Positions 13,714-20,617 of a stretch of 20,617 bases of DNA are shown one piece after another. Both the position numbers and the translations under genes were made by a program. Under the pieces are notes generated by a model. That model was not told where the DNA came from. It worked only from the letters and a program-made list of their open reading frames with translations, and did no database searches. The stretch is from Phascolarctobacterium succinatutens CAG:287 (GTDB taxonomy: Bacteria; Bacillota; Negativicutes; Acidaminococcales; Acidaminococcaceae). The DNA lies in assembly GCF_000434895.1 (NCBI RefSeq), contig NZ_FR892760.1, forward strand, positions 1 to 20,617, read 5' to 3'. The stretch's first letter is position 1. Every line of letters starts with the position of its first letter.

Positions 13714-14913
13714 TTAGTCTATTATAGGGAACTCATCATATACTCTGCCAAAATCAATTCCACCAATAATTTTATTCTTGTACTGCCCGCGAATAGCCCG
13801 CTCGCCCTCCTCCATATGCTTGGAGGTTATACCATAGCGACGCGACAGCCACACCTCTACAAAGGCCGAAAGATTATCGCAGCCTTTGAGCACGCTGCCG
13901 TCAATTGCATGGAAGCCCGGCTTGTTGTACTTGCTGCTAATCTCTTCAATACTCGTATGTACTACCTTGCCGTCAATGCGGACACGATTGGAAAATTCAT
14001 CCTGCGTATAATACAGAATATCCTCATGCCAGGTATAAGGCAAGAGCGGCAGGATCTTTTCAGCTACCATACGCTCTTCCATACGCTTAATCAGCTCATC
14101 AAGGCCCGGTACACTGCGTTTGACCGGTGAAATAATATCGCGTGTCAGCACCTCCGGCAAATCGTGGAAAAGACCGCAGAGGAAATCGCCCACGATACGC
14201 TCATCACAGGCTTCCAGCTTAACTGCGCAAAAATAACCCATAATCGCTACCAACAGTACATGCCCCATAACAGAGGTTTCAGGAACACGCGGCGACTGCG
14301 CCCAACGCTTTTGGAAGCGAAGTTGGCCGACAAGATCGATAAACTTGCTGCTCTTACCCTTCAGCGCCAGCTTCTTTACTGCCGCCAAGTCGTAATAATC
14401 CTCCAGCTCGTTTTCTATAACAGCCTTGGTATCCTCACTGCCGTAAATACCCTCATTAAAGTGATATATCAGCTCAAATTCCCATTTTGTTGCCAGATAA
14501 TGTGCAGCGCGTAAAATCTTTTTTTCCATAGCGCAGTATTGCGGGTCCTCAAAATAGAGCTGCATTTTTTCCATAAAATCTTCCTGAATATCAGGAATCC
14601 GCCGCCGCAGCTCCTGATAAACCCAGGCATTAAGCTCCTTGCCATAAACACGCATCATTTCATGGAAAATCTGCGGCTTGATATCAGTCAGCACGTTACG
14701 CTGCAAAAACTCAAAAATGCCGCCTTCTATCAGCAGACGCCAGTTGAGCTGCGCACCATGGTCATCCTCCTCATGGCGGGCCAGCACATACATAATCATC
14801 ATCTTATGAGCCTGCTTATCAAGCTCTGTAAAGCCGCTGGGACGGATATGCTCATTCCAGCGCTGGATATGCGCTGCATCATATAAAAATTCAATAAAGC
14901 TTTTGGTCAGCAT
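13714..14913 (-). CDS. HD-domain (YfbR-like) phosphohydrolase with duplicated, half-degenerate HD fold
   Basis: A 399-residue soluble protein. The C-terminal half (about 195-360) holds a metal-dependent HD site: RW (203-204), His218, His250-Asp251 in GLFHDLPEVLTRDI, and probable Asp346 in GCDNLSAF. The arrangement is like YfbR/COG1896 nucleotidases. The N-terminal half repeats the pattern: RW (18-19) and His36, then GIFEFL where HD is replaced by Glu68-Phe69. The His-to-HD distance is 32 residues in both halves. The N-terminal copy therefore looks catalytically dead. The start is the ATG at 14913, with GGGAG 8-9 nt upstream; a further ATG 31 codons upstream has no such site and would include the promoter. 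Substrate unknown. Its position after sufU appears incidental because a terminator separates them. Confidence 0.82.
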   Translation of the reverse strand: MLTKSFIEFLYDAAHIQRWNEHIRPSGFTELDKQAHKMMIMYVLARHEEDDHGAQLNWRLLIEGGIFEFLQRNVLTDIKPQIFHEMMRVYGKELNAWVYQELRRRIPDIQEDFMEKMQLYFEDPQYCAMEKKILRAAHYLATKWEFELIYHFNEGIYGSEDTKAVIENELEDYYDLAAVKKLALKGKSSKFIDLVGQLRFQKRWAQSPRVPETSVMGHVLLVAIMGYFCAVKLEACDERIVGDFLCGLFHDLPEVLTRDIISPVKRSVPGLDELIKRMEERMVAEKILPLLPYTWHEDILYYTQDEFSNRVRIDGKVVHTSIEEISSKYNKPGFHAIDGSVLKGCDNLSAFVEVWLSRRYGITSKHMEEGERAIRGQYKNKIIGGIDFGRVYDEFPIID

Positions 14914-14946
14914 TGCTTCATCTCCCTCATAAACACGTCTACTCTT

Positions 14947-14975
14947 ATTTAACAGCAAAAGCAGGCTTTTGGCAA
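14947..14975 (-). promoter_or_regulatory. Probable promoter of the HD-domain gene
   Basis: On the minus strand TTGCCA (14970-14975), a 17-nt spacer and TTAAAT (14947-14952). The -10 is only a fair match. It lies between the suf operon terminator and the chosen HD start. Confidence 0.5.
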
Positions 14976-15011
14976 GAACGCCGATAACTTTATTTTGTAC
15001 CTGCATATATT

Positions 15012-15043
15012 AAAAGGCAGCCTCCGCCTGTGCGAAAGCTGCC
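15012..15043 (-). terminator. Intrinsic terminator of the suf operon
   Basis: On the minus strand GGCAGC and GCTGCC (6 bp, loop about 16 nt) are followed by TTTTAAT, 12 nt past the sufU stop codon. Confidence 0.72.
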
Positions 15044-15054
15044 CGTTAATTAAC

Positions 15055-15486
15055 TTATGCCTTTTTATCCAGCATCTGCTCCAGTGTATGCCAGCCAAGC
15101 ACGGCGCATTTAACGCGCGCCGGCATGTGGGATACATCCTGCAGCACACCTGCTTCCTCCAGCTCGTCAATCTCTTCCTCGCTGGCAGTGCCCTTAATCA
15201 TGCGCAGGAAAATATCAGCAAGGCGCAAGGCCTCTTTTTCACTCTTGCCGATAACCAGGTCCAGCATCATGTCAGCACTTGCCTGGCTGATTGCACAGCC
15301 GCTGCCCTGAAAGGCACCGTCGACAACAACGCCGTCAGTAAGCTTCAGCTTCATGGTGATATCATCACCGCAGCTGGGGTTGTAGCCGCGCATCTCTACG
15401 TCTGCGTCAGGCAAATCATGCTTATGACCGGGATGCATATTGTGGTCGATTAAAATTTCATTATAAAAGGCTCTATTATCTGCCAT
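15055..15486 (-). CDS. sufU: SufU, zinc-dependent sulfur acceptor
   Basis: A 143-residue IscU-like protein of the SufU type, which in Firmicutes takes persulfide sulfur from SufS through zinc-ligand exchange. The zinc ligands are in place: Cys40 in NPSCGDD with Asp42, Cys64 in GSGCAIS, and Cys127 in RVKCAVLGW. The 18-21 residue insertion that separates SufU from IscU is visible between the second and third cysteines (KGTASEEEIDELEEAG region). The ATG overlaps the sufS 3' end by 11 nt, indicating translational coupling. It is last in the operon. Confidence 0.95.
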   Translation of the reverse strand: MADNRAFYNEILIDHNMHPGHKHDLPDADVEMRGYNPSCGDDITMKLKLTDGVVVDGAFQGSGCAISQASADMMLDLVIGKSEKEALRLADIFLRMIKGTASEEEIDELEEAGVLQDVSHMPARVKCAVLGWHTLEQMLDKKA

Positions 15487-16711
15487 AGCCCATTCTCTCC
15501 CTTATTGTAGATAAGCTGTTGATGAAGCGCTCTACATCTGCTGCCGAATTGTAGAAGGCCAGACTTGCACGGGCAGTTGCACCTGTGCAAAGGTGGTCCA
15601 ACAGCGGTTGAGCGCAATGATTGCCGGCACGTACATTTACGCCGTCAGCATCAAGGATTGCAGCAATATCATGCGGATGCACTCCTTCTACCGTAAAGGT
15701 AAGAATACCCTTGTGCTCCTCTGCAGTTTTACCGCCGATAATATGCACACCGGGAATCTTATGCATGGCATCAAAAGCTAATTTCGTCAGCGCTGCTTCG
15801 CGCGCTTCGATTACCTCAAAGCCGATGCTGTTGATATATTCGATAGCAGCATGCAGTCCGGCAGCACCGGCAGCATTTACCGTACCTGCTTCAAACTTAT
15901 GCGGCAACGGTGCATATTCCTGACCGTCACGGCTTACAAAGCTGATCATCTCGCCACCGCTCAGGAACGGAGGCATAGCCTCTAGCAATTCCTTCTTGCC
16001 GTACAGCACACCGATGCCCATAGGTCCGAGCATCTTGTGACCGCTGAAGGCAAGAAAATCAGCGTCCATTTTCTGCACATCAATCGCCATATGCGGTGCG
16101 CTCTGCGCTGCGTCAATAACAGCAACAGCGCCAACCTTATGCGCAGCACTGATAGCCTTGGCAATCGGATTCAGACGTCCCAAAACGTTGGAAACCTCTG
16201 CCATCGCTACGATTTTAGTTTTTTCGGTTACAGCTGCATCGATAGCCTCATCGCTGATGCTGCCGTCAACAGCACATTCAATGTACTTTACTACAGCACC
16301 GGTCTGCTGCGCAACCATGCGCCAGGGCAGCATGTTGCTGTGATGCTCCATAATAGTGGTAACGATTTCATCACCGGGCTTAAGGTTAGCCAGACCGTAG
16401 CTGTATGCCACCAGGTTCAGGCTTTCCGTAGTATTGCGGGTGAAAATAATTTCCTGCTCGCTTTTGGCATTGATGAACTTCTGCACAGCAACGCGCGCAT
16501 CTTCATAAATGTCGGTTGCCTGCATTGCTAGGTCATACAAGCCACGCAGCGGATTAGCATTGTGTTTGAGATAAAAATCACGCTCTGCCTCAATAACGCA
16601 GGCAGGCTTTTGTGTGGTAGCAGAGTTGTCCAAATAAGCAACATCGTTAGCTGCCAGCAAAGGGAAATCCTTTTTATAATCAAAGGACAGTAAATCCTTA
16701 TCATTCACCAT
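15476..16711 (-). CDS. sufS: SufS, class II cysteine desulfurase
   Basis: A 411-residue PLP enzyme that removes sulfur from L-cysteine as a persulfide, leaving alanine, to supply Fe-S cluster assembly. The PLP lysine is Lys226 in FSGHKMLGP, with Asp200 and Gln203 in VIDAAQSAPHM contacting the cofactor. The active-site cysteine is Cys366 in RAGNHCAQPL, on the short loop typical of group II enzymes, which need an activator such as SufU. AAGGAG is well placed before the ATG. The start overlaps sufD by 11 nt and the end overlaps sufU by 11 nt. Confidence 0.97.
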   Translation of the reverse strand: MVNDKDLLSFDYKKDFPLLAANDVAYLDNSATTQKPACVIEAERDFYLKHNANPLRGLYDLAMQATDIYEDARVAVQKFINAKSEQEIIFTRNTTESLNLVAYSYGLANLKPGDEIVTTIMEHHSNMLPWRMVAQQTGAVVKYIECAVDGSISDEAIDAAVTEKTKIVAMAEVSNVLGRLNPIAKAISAAHKVGAVAVIDAAQSAPHMAIDVQKMDADFLAFSGHKMLGPMGIGVLYGKKELLEAMPPFLSGGEMISFVSRDGQEYAPLPHKFEAGTVNAAGAAGLHAAIEYINSIGFEVIEAREAALTKLAFDAMHKIPGVHIIGGKTAEEHKGILTFTVEGVHPHDIAAILDADGVNVRAGNHCAQPLLDHLCTGATARASLAFYNSAADVERFINSLSTIRERMGYGR

Positions 16712-17804
16712 CTGCCATCACTCCTTCCAGATAACGCTGCACCAGCTGCACCGTATCCTCATCGTCAATCTTGCGGCACAAAGCATCAATCTTCGCCTTA
16801 GCCATCATATCAACAGCCTCCTGCTCGCTGAAGCCGCGGCTGCACAAATAAAATAATAATTCGTCATCAAGCTTGCCGATGCTGGCGCCATGGTTGCCCT
16901 GCACGTCCTCCTCGCTGCACAGAATCAGCGGAATCGTCTGGTTAACCACGTCGTCGCTCAACAGCAATACTGTTTCCTTTTCATCGCCAATCGCACCGGC
17001 GCTGCCGTTTTTGAAATCAATCGTGCCACGGTAAATCTTCTTGGCACCACCCTGCAGCACGCCGTCTGCAGTCATTTCGCAGGTAGTCTTTTTGCCGTAA
17101 TGGTTGGCAATAAAGTTCATGTCCACAGTCTGTCCATGGCGGCCGTAATAACCGATAGCAGCGTTGAAATCACTGCCGTCACCAAGAAGCTCCGTGCGTG
17201 CGCCGTTGTAGATTTTATCTGCACCCAACTGGATTTGCAGAAGCTCAAAGGCAGCATTATCGCCAAGTTCACTGCCAACGTCGTTGATATGCAGGAAGTC
17301 TCTGCCTAAAAGCTGCACCTGCACCAGCTTAACCTTAGCGCCGGCAGCTACATCTATCTTAGTTTGTACACTAGCCTGACCTTTAGCCTGGGCTGTGGAA
17401 ATATAGGTCATCAGCACAGTAACATCACTGCCGGGCTTAGCTTCGATTTCAATCTGATTATAGCAGCTTGTATTATCGGCATAACGCAGAGTAACAGCAG
17501 CTACACTCTTGCCTGCGTCAGCAACAAGACGCAGCTTTTGGCCTTCGCCCAGACTGCTAATTGCTTCACCGACGCCGCCTGCTATTTTGGCAAAATCAGT
17601 GCCATGTACTGCGCACTGTGCCTTTTCGCTGCAGCCGCAGCAATTGCTGCCCTTGCTTTTATTCAAGCAAACGCTGCCCTCCAAAGCTACACGCGGTTCA
17701 CAGCTATCCTGCGGCAGCTCCAGACCGGCCAGCTTTGTTTCATTCATTTTTAACCTGTTCCAGGTCGGAGCAGGCAACTGATTAATCACTAATTCTTCTA
17801 TCAT
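16701..17804 (-). CDS. sufD: SufD, Fe-S scaffold subunit with N-terminal Cys-rich stretch
   Basis: A 367-residue SufB/SufD-family beta-helix protein, partner of SufB and SufC in the scaffold complex. It is shorter than the usual 420-440, mainly in the N-terminal region. The C-terminal core has GNHGASIGKLDDELLFYL with His305 in the position of the conserved SufD histidine, then the RGFSEQEAVDMM segment that binds SufC. Unusually, residues 35-64 hold six cysteines (35, 46, 55, 56, 58, 64), including NCCGC, suggesting a possible metal or cluster site. AAGGAGGAGC precedes the ATG. It begins 11 nt after sufB and overlaps sufS. Confidence 0.93.
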   Translation of the reverse strand: MIEELVINQLPAPTWNRLKMNETKLAGLELPQDSCEPRVALEGSVCLNKSKGSNCCGCSEKAQCAVHGTDFAKIAGGVGEAISSLGEGQKLRLVADAGKSVAAVTLRYADNTSCYNQIEIEAKPGSDVTVLMTYISTAQAKGQASVQTKIDVAAGAKVKLVQVQLLGRDFLHINDVGSELGDNAAFELLQIQLGADKIYNGARTELLGDGSDFNAAIGYYGRHGQTVDMNFIANHYGKKTTCEMTADGVLQGGAKKIYRGTIDFKNGSAGAIGDEKETVLLLSDDVVNQTIPLILCSEEDVQGNHGASIGKLDDELLFYLCSRGFSEQEAVDMMAKAKIDALCRKIDDEDTVQLVQRYLEGVMADGE

Positions 17805-17815
17805 GCTGCTCCTCC

Positions 17816-19222
17816 TTAACCTATACTGCCCTGCATTTCCAGGCGGATAAGGTTGTTCATCTCAACAGCGTACTCCAGCGGCAGTTCTTTAGAAACATTA
17901 TCCGCGAAGCCGCTGACAATCATTGCTCTCGCTTCTTCCTCGCTGATACCGCGGCTCATCAGGTAGAATACCGCATCGTCACTGATACGGCCGATTTTTG
18001 CCTCATGTCCGATATCCGCATCGGCAGTACGCACATCAATAGCAGGAATAGTATCAGAACGGGAAATATTATCCAGCATCAGGCTTTGGCAGGAAACAGA
18101 AGATTTGGCCTGCTTAGCCTTATTGGTAACAACTACACTGCTGCGGAAGGTGCTGATACCGCCGCTCTTGGAAATAGAACGGGTATTGACAATGCTGGTG
18201 GTTTTCGGTGCATTATGCACAACCTTGCAGCCTGTATCAAGATTCTGGCTGTGACCGGCAAATGTTACGCCGGTAAATTCGCTATGCGCGCCGGTGCCGT
18301 TCAAAATACTCATCGGATAAAGATAGGAAACGTGGGAACCGAAGGATCCGGAAACCCATTCAATAGTACCGCCCTCTTCAACCAAGGCACGCTTGGTATT
18401 AAGGTTATACATATTCTTCGACCAGTTTTCAATCGTAGAATAACGCAGCTTAGCATTTTTGCCGATAAACAGCTCTACGCAGCCTGCATGCAGGTTGGCA
18501 ACATTATATTTTGGCGCACTGCAGCCTTCGATAAAGTGCAGGTCTGCGCCCTCGTCAACAATAATCAGCGTATGCTCAAACTGGCCTGCGCCCTTCGCAT
18601 TTAAGCGGAAGTAGGATTGCAGCGGAATAGCCACACTGACTCCCTTCGGTACATAAACAAAGGAACCACCGGACCACACTGCGCCATGCAGTGCAGCAAA
18701 TTTATGGTCAGTAGGCGGCACCAGCTTCATAAAATGCTCATGCACCATCTCCGCATAAGGTCCGTTCAAGGCGCTTTCCATATCAGTATAAATAACGCCC
18801 TGCTCTTCTACCTCTTTACGCACATTATGATAGACAACCTCGGAATCATACTGTGCGCCTACACCGGCCAAGCTGCTTTGTTCTGCCTGGGGAATACCCA
18901 GACGATCAAAGGTATCCTTAATATCTTCGGGAACATCCTCCCATTTGCCCTGCATGTTCGTGTTAGGACGTACATAGGTAACGATGTTATCCATATTCAG
19001 ACCATCAATCGAAGGTCCCCAGTTCGGCACCTGCAGCTTATTATAAATCTCAAGGGATTTCAGACGAAATTCCAGCATCCATTCAGGATCATGCTTTTCG
19101 CGGGAGATTTTTTCAACAATCTCACGTGTCAGGCCTTCCTGAATGCGGTAAGCGTCCTTATCCTCGTTACGGAAGTCGTAAAGACTTCTGTCTATATCAT
19201 CAACATAGGTTTTTTCTTCCAT
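17816..19222 (-). CDS. sufB: SufB, Fe-S cluster scaffold protein
   Basis: A 468-residue SufB, normal length, the main scaffold on which clusters form in the SufBC2D complex. The C-terminal core has Cys378 (SVSCQSLML), aligned with the sulfur-accepting cysteine of E. coli SufB. It also has His406-Glu407 in DIGHEAKIGRISDDAVFYLM, aligned with the cluster-coordinating pair. RGISEEEARAMIVSGF follows, the SufC-binding helix region. The N-terminal half includes the characteristic WKLSL-type motif region (EWMLEFRLKSLEIY, 42-55). GGTGGGG lies just upstream of the ATG, and the gene starts 14 nt after sufC. Confidence 0.97.
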   Translation of the reverse strand: MEEKTYVDDIDRSLYDFRNEDKDAYRIQEGLTREIVEKISREKHDPEWMLEFRLKSLEIYNKLQVPNWGPSIDGLNMDNIVTYVRPNTNMQGKWEDVPEDIKDTFDRLGIPQAEQSSLAGVGAQYDSEVVYHNVRKEVEEQGVIYTDMESALNGPYAEMVHEHFMKLVPPTDHKFAALHGAVWSGGSFVYVPKGVSVAIPLQSYFRLNAKGAGQFEHTLIIVDEGADLHFIEGCSAPKYNVANLHAGCVELFIGKNAKLRYSTIENWSKNMYNLNTKRALVEEGGTIEWVSGSFGSHVSYLYPMSILNGTGAHSEFTGVTFAGHSQNLDTGCKVVHNAPKTTSIVNTRSISKSGGISTFRSSVVVTNKAKQAKSSVSCQSLMLDNISRSDTIPAIDVRTADADIGHEAKIGRISDDAVFYLMSRGISEEEARAMIVSGFADNVSKELPLEYAVEMNNLIRLEMQGSIG

Positions 19223-19236
19223 ATTTTCCCCACCAG

Positions 19237-19989
19237 TTATTCCTTATTCTGCAAAAACTTTTCAAAGCCATTTTTGCTGACTTCATCAACCAGCTCCGGA
19301 CCGGCATTTTTGATAATTTGTCCCTGAGCCAGAATATGAGTGTGGTCAACATGCAGTGCATCCAGGATTTTAGTATTATGAGTGATTATCAGCAATGCTC
19401 CCTGACGATGCTCCTGGAAGGTTTTAATGCCCTGAGAAACAATCTTCACTGCGTCAACGTCCAGACCGCTGTCCGTTTCGTCCAGAATTGCCAGCTTAGG
19501 ATTCAGCATCAAAAGCTGCAGAATTTCTGCCTTCTTCTTCTCGCCGCCGCTGAAGCCAGTGTTCAAGTCACGCTCGGCATATTTGCTGTCCATCTGCAGC
19601 AAAGCCATAGCCTGACGCAGCTCCTTACGGAAATCCCAAGCCTTGATGCGTACACCGCGCTGCTGCTCCAAAGCAGTTTTCAAAAAGCTGCTCAGACTGA
19701 TGCCGGGAACCTCCAGCGGATTTTGGAAGGAAAGGAACAGACCTGCCTTAGCACGTTTATCTACGGCAAGTTTGGTAATGTCTTCGCCGGCAAAATTAAT
19801 ACTGCCGCCCTTTACGGTATATTTGGGATTACCCATCAGCGCATAACCCAAGGTGGATTTGCCTGCACCGTTAGGTCCCATAAGCACATGAGTTTCACCC
19901 GGCTTAATATCAAGATTAATATTGTGCAGAATCTCTTTGTCCTCTACATTGACTACGAGATTCCTTACCTCTAATAAATTCTCTGCCAT
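19237..19989 (-). CDS. sufC: SufC, Fe-S assembly ATPase
   Basis: A 250-residue ABC-type ATPase, soluble and without membrane partners, that drives conformational change in SufB-SufD during cluster assembly. Walker A is GPNGAGKST (38-46), the Q-loop lies in LSFQNPLEVPG (87-97), the signature is FSGGEKKK (146-153) and Walker B is LAILDETDSGLDVDAV with Asp170-Glu171. GGAGG precedes the ATG by 7-8 nt. It is the first gene of sufC-B-D-S-U, the usual Firmicutes order. Confidence 0.97.
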   Translation of the reverse strand: MAENLLEVRNLVVNVEDKEILHNINLDIKPGETHVLMGPNGAGKSTLGYALMGNPKYTVKGGSINFAGEDITKLAVDKRAKAGLFLSFQNPLEVPGISLSSFLKTALEQQRGVRIKAWDFRKELRQAMALLQMDSKYAERDLNTGFSGGEKKKAEILQLLMLNPKLAILDETDSGLDVDAVKIVSQGIKTFQEHRQGALLIITHNTKILDALHVDHTHILAQGQIIKNAGPELVDEVSKNGFEKFLQNKE

Positions 19990-20054
19990 ATTTATCCTCC
20001 AATCGAAGCAATCCGGAAGAACTGCTTCTCAAAATTTTAATTCCCACATTTCTA

Positions 20055-20069
20055 GTATGAATTCCATAC
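20055..20069. promoter_or_regulatory. Inverted repeat over the suf transcription start (candidate operator)
   Basis: GTATG-AATTC-CATAC is a palindrome with perfect 5-bp arms and a 5-nt centre, starting a few bases downstream of the suf -10 box and covering the predicted start (about 20066). This is a repressor-like position. Fe-S operons are often controlled by Rrf2-family regulators such as IscR/SufR, but no such gene lies in the window, so the regulator is unknown. Confidence 0.45.
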
Positions 20070-20072
20070 CCT

Positions 20073-20101
20073 ATTATAAAATTATTTCTCGCACTATGCA
20101 A
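20073..20101 (-). promoter_or_regulatory. Sigma-70-type promoter of the suf operon
   Basis: On the minus strand TTGCAT (20096-20101), a 17-nt spacer and a consensus TATAAT (20073-20078). Predicted leader about 77 nt to the sufC ATG. Confidence 0.8.
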
Positions 20102-20385
20102 GCGCTTAATGAAAATATACGCCTACAATTCGCAAATATTTTGCAATACAGCGCACTTAAAAATGCCTTTTAACAGCATTCTTCTTATTATATAATATTT
20201 TCAGGAAAATTTATAGTGAGACTGGAAAATTTATGGTCAAAACAGCCAAATTCACTGTCTAGGAAAAATTTTTCCGGAAACAACGCCGAGAAAAATACAA
20301 ATCGAAGCGCAGTAACCCGAATTGGTTTAAATCAATTAATAAGTTCAAGCCCTTCGGCAAGCTTTTGCAAACTCTCCCAAAGTAA
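20102..20385. other. Intergenic region upstream of the suf promoter
   Basis: AT-rich with no credible gene. It holds a direct repeat, GGAAAATTTAT followed by A or G and GT, around 20204-20216 and 20224-20236. It also has a perfect 14-bp palindrome GGAAAAATTTTTCC at 20262-20275, next to TTCCGGAA. Their role is unknown. Confidence 0.4.
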
Positions 20386-20426
20386 AACAGGATGCGCAAG
20401 CATATGCCTCAGCTTCGCATCCTGTT
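20386..20426 (-). terminator. Strong hairpin, possible secondary terminator after tRNA-Val
   Basis: AACAGGATGCG (20386-20396) and CGCATCCTGTT (20416-20426) are perfect 11-bp arms with an inner AAGC/GCTT. On the minus strand TTACTTT follows, a modest T-tract. With another terminator nearer the tRNA, it may be a backup or insulate the suf promoter. Confidence 0.55.
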
Positions 20427-20495
20427 ATCGATTATAATAAAAATATACACAGCTAATGTCTGCTGATTGACAGACAGAAAGTTAGCCACATAACG

Positions 20496-20524
20496 AAAAA
20501 AGCACTCCATTTATATGAAGTGCT
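20496..20524 (-). terminator. Intrinsic terminator of tRNA-Val
   Basis: On the minus strand AGCACT, a 12-nt loop and AGTGCT are followed by TTTTTC, 10 nt beyond the tRNA 3' end. Confidence 0.8.
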
Positions 20525-20533
20525 GAATTTACG

Positions 20534-20609
20534 TGGTGGGCGCTAACGGGATCGAACCGCTGACATTCTGCTTGTAAGGCAGACGCTCTCCCAGCTGAGC
20601 TAAGCGCCC
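20534..20609 (-). tRNA. tRNA-Val (anticodon TAC)
   Basis: A 76-nt cloverleaf on the minus strand. The acceptor stem pairs GGGCGCT with AGCGCCC, the D arm contains AGCTCAGCTGGGAGAGC, and the anticodon loop CTTACAA gives TAC (20574-20576) decoding GUA. The T arm includes GGTTCGATCC and the 3' CCA is encoded. No mismatches are seen in the acceptor stem. Confidence 0.97.
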
Positions 20610-20617
20610 GAAAATGG

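Noticed and set aside
1..20617. CRISPR arrays, insertion sequences, prophage or transposon genes
   Set aside because: No regularly spaced repeats, transposase, integrase or phage-type genes were seen; the repeats found are short operators, terminators and paralogous transporter genes.

Overview
The window looks like chromosomal DNA of a strictly anaerobic Firmicute of the Negativicutes type, possibly an Acidaminococcaceae/Phascolarctobacterium-like organism. This is inferred from the gene content: several SLC13-type dicarboxylate carriers, a fermentative-type glutamate dehydrogenase, a sufCBDSU operon, and a ctsR-clpC-radA operon. No 16S gene or other decisive marker is present, so the assignment is tentative. 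Nearly all genes lie on the minus strand; only the lemA-TPM pair and a candidate small RNA are on the plus strand.

Region 1 (1-5260) is a transport and regulation block. Three paralogous DASS (SLC13/CitT-like) carboxylate transporters lie in tandem on the minus strand; the first is cut by the window edge. Each has its own promoter, and the two complete copies each have a following hairpin. Upstream of them in the transcriptional sense is a Crp/Fnr-family regulator gene. A 16-bp palindrome, TGTTGC-N4-GCAACA or close to it, occurs five times: upstream of each transporter, upstream of the regulator, and upstream of a plus-strand TATAAT box. In four of the five, 21-22 nt separate the palindrome from the -10 hexamer, which puts the operator near -41.5, the class II activator position. 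The plus-strand copy drives no convincing protein gene. It leads into about 90 nt ending in a strong intrinsic terminator (5086-5175), which I read as a regulator-controlled small RNA. This local regulon (regulator, three carriers and a candidate sRNA) is the most interesting part of the window.

Region 2 (5288-10260) is a stress and repair operon, ctsR-clpC-radA, preceded by a small XRE-family regulator with its own terminator. The separate mcsA and mcsB genes found between ctsR and clpC in Bacillus are absent. Instead ClpC begins with a CxxC...CxxC segment resembling the McsA zinc finger. Region 3 (10691-12185) is a plus-strand lemA plus TPM-domain (YgcG-like) pair with a clear sigma-70-type promoter and terminator.

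Region 4 (12229-15043) holds glutamate dehydrogenase and an HD-domain protein whose N-terminal half looks like a degenerate copy of its C-terminal HD domain. Region 5 (15055-20101) is a complete iron-sulfur cluster assembly operon, sufC-sufB-sufD-sufS-sufU. It has a strong promoter, a perfect inverted repeat over the predicted transcription start, and an unusual Cys-rich stretch near the SufD N-terminus. The window ends with tRNA-Val(TAC) and its terminator.
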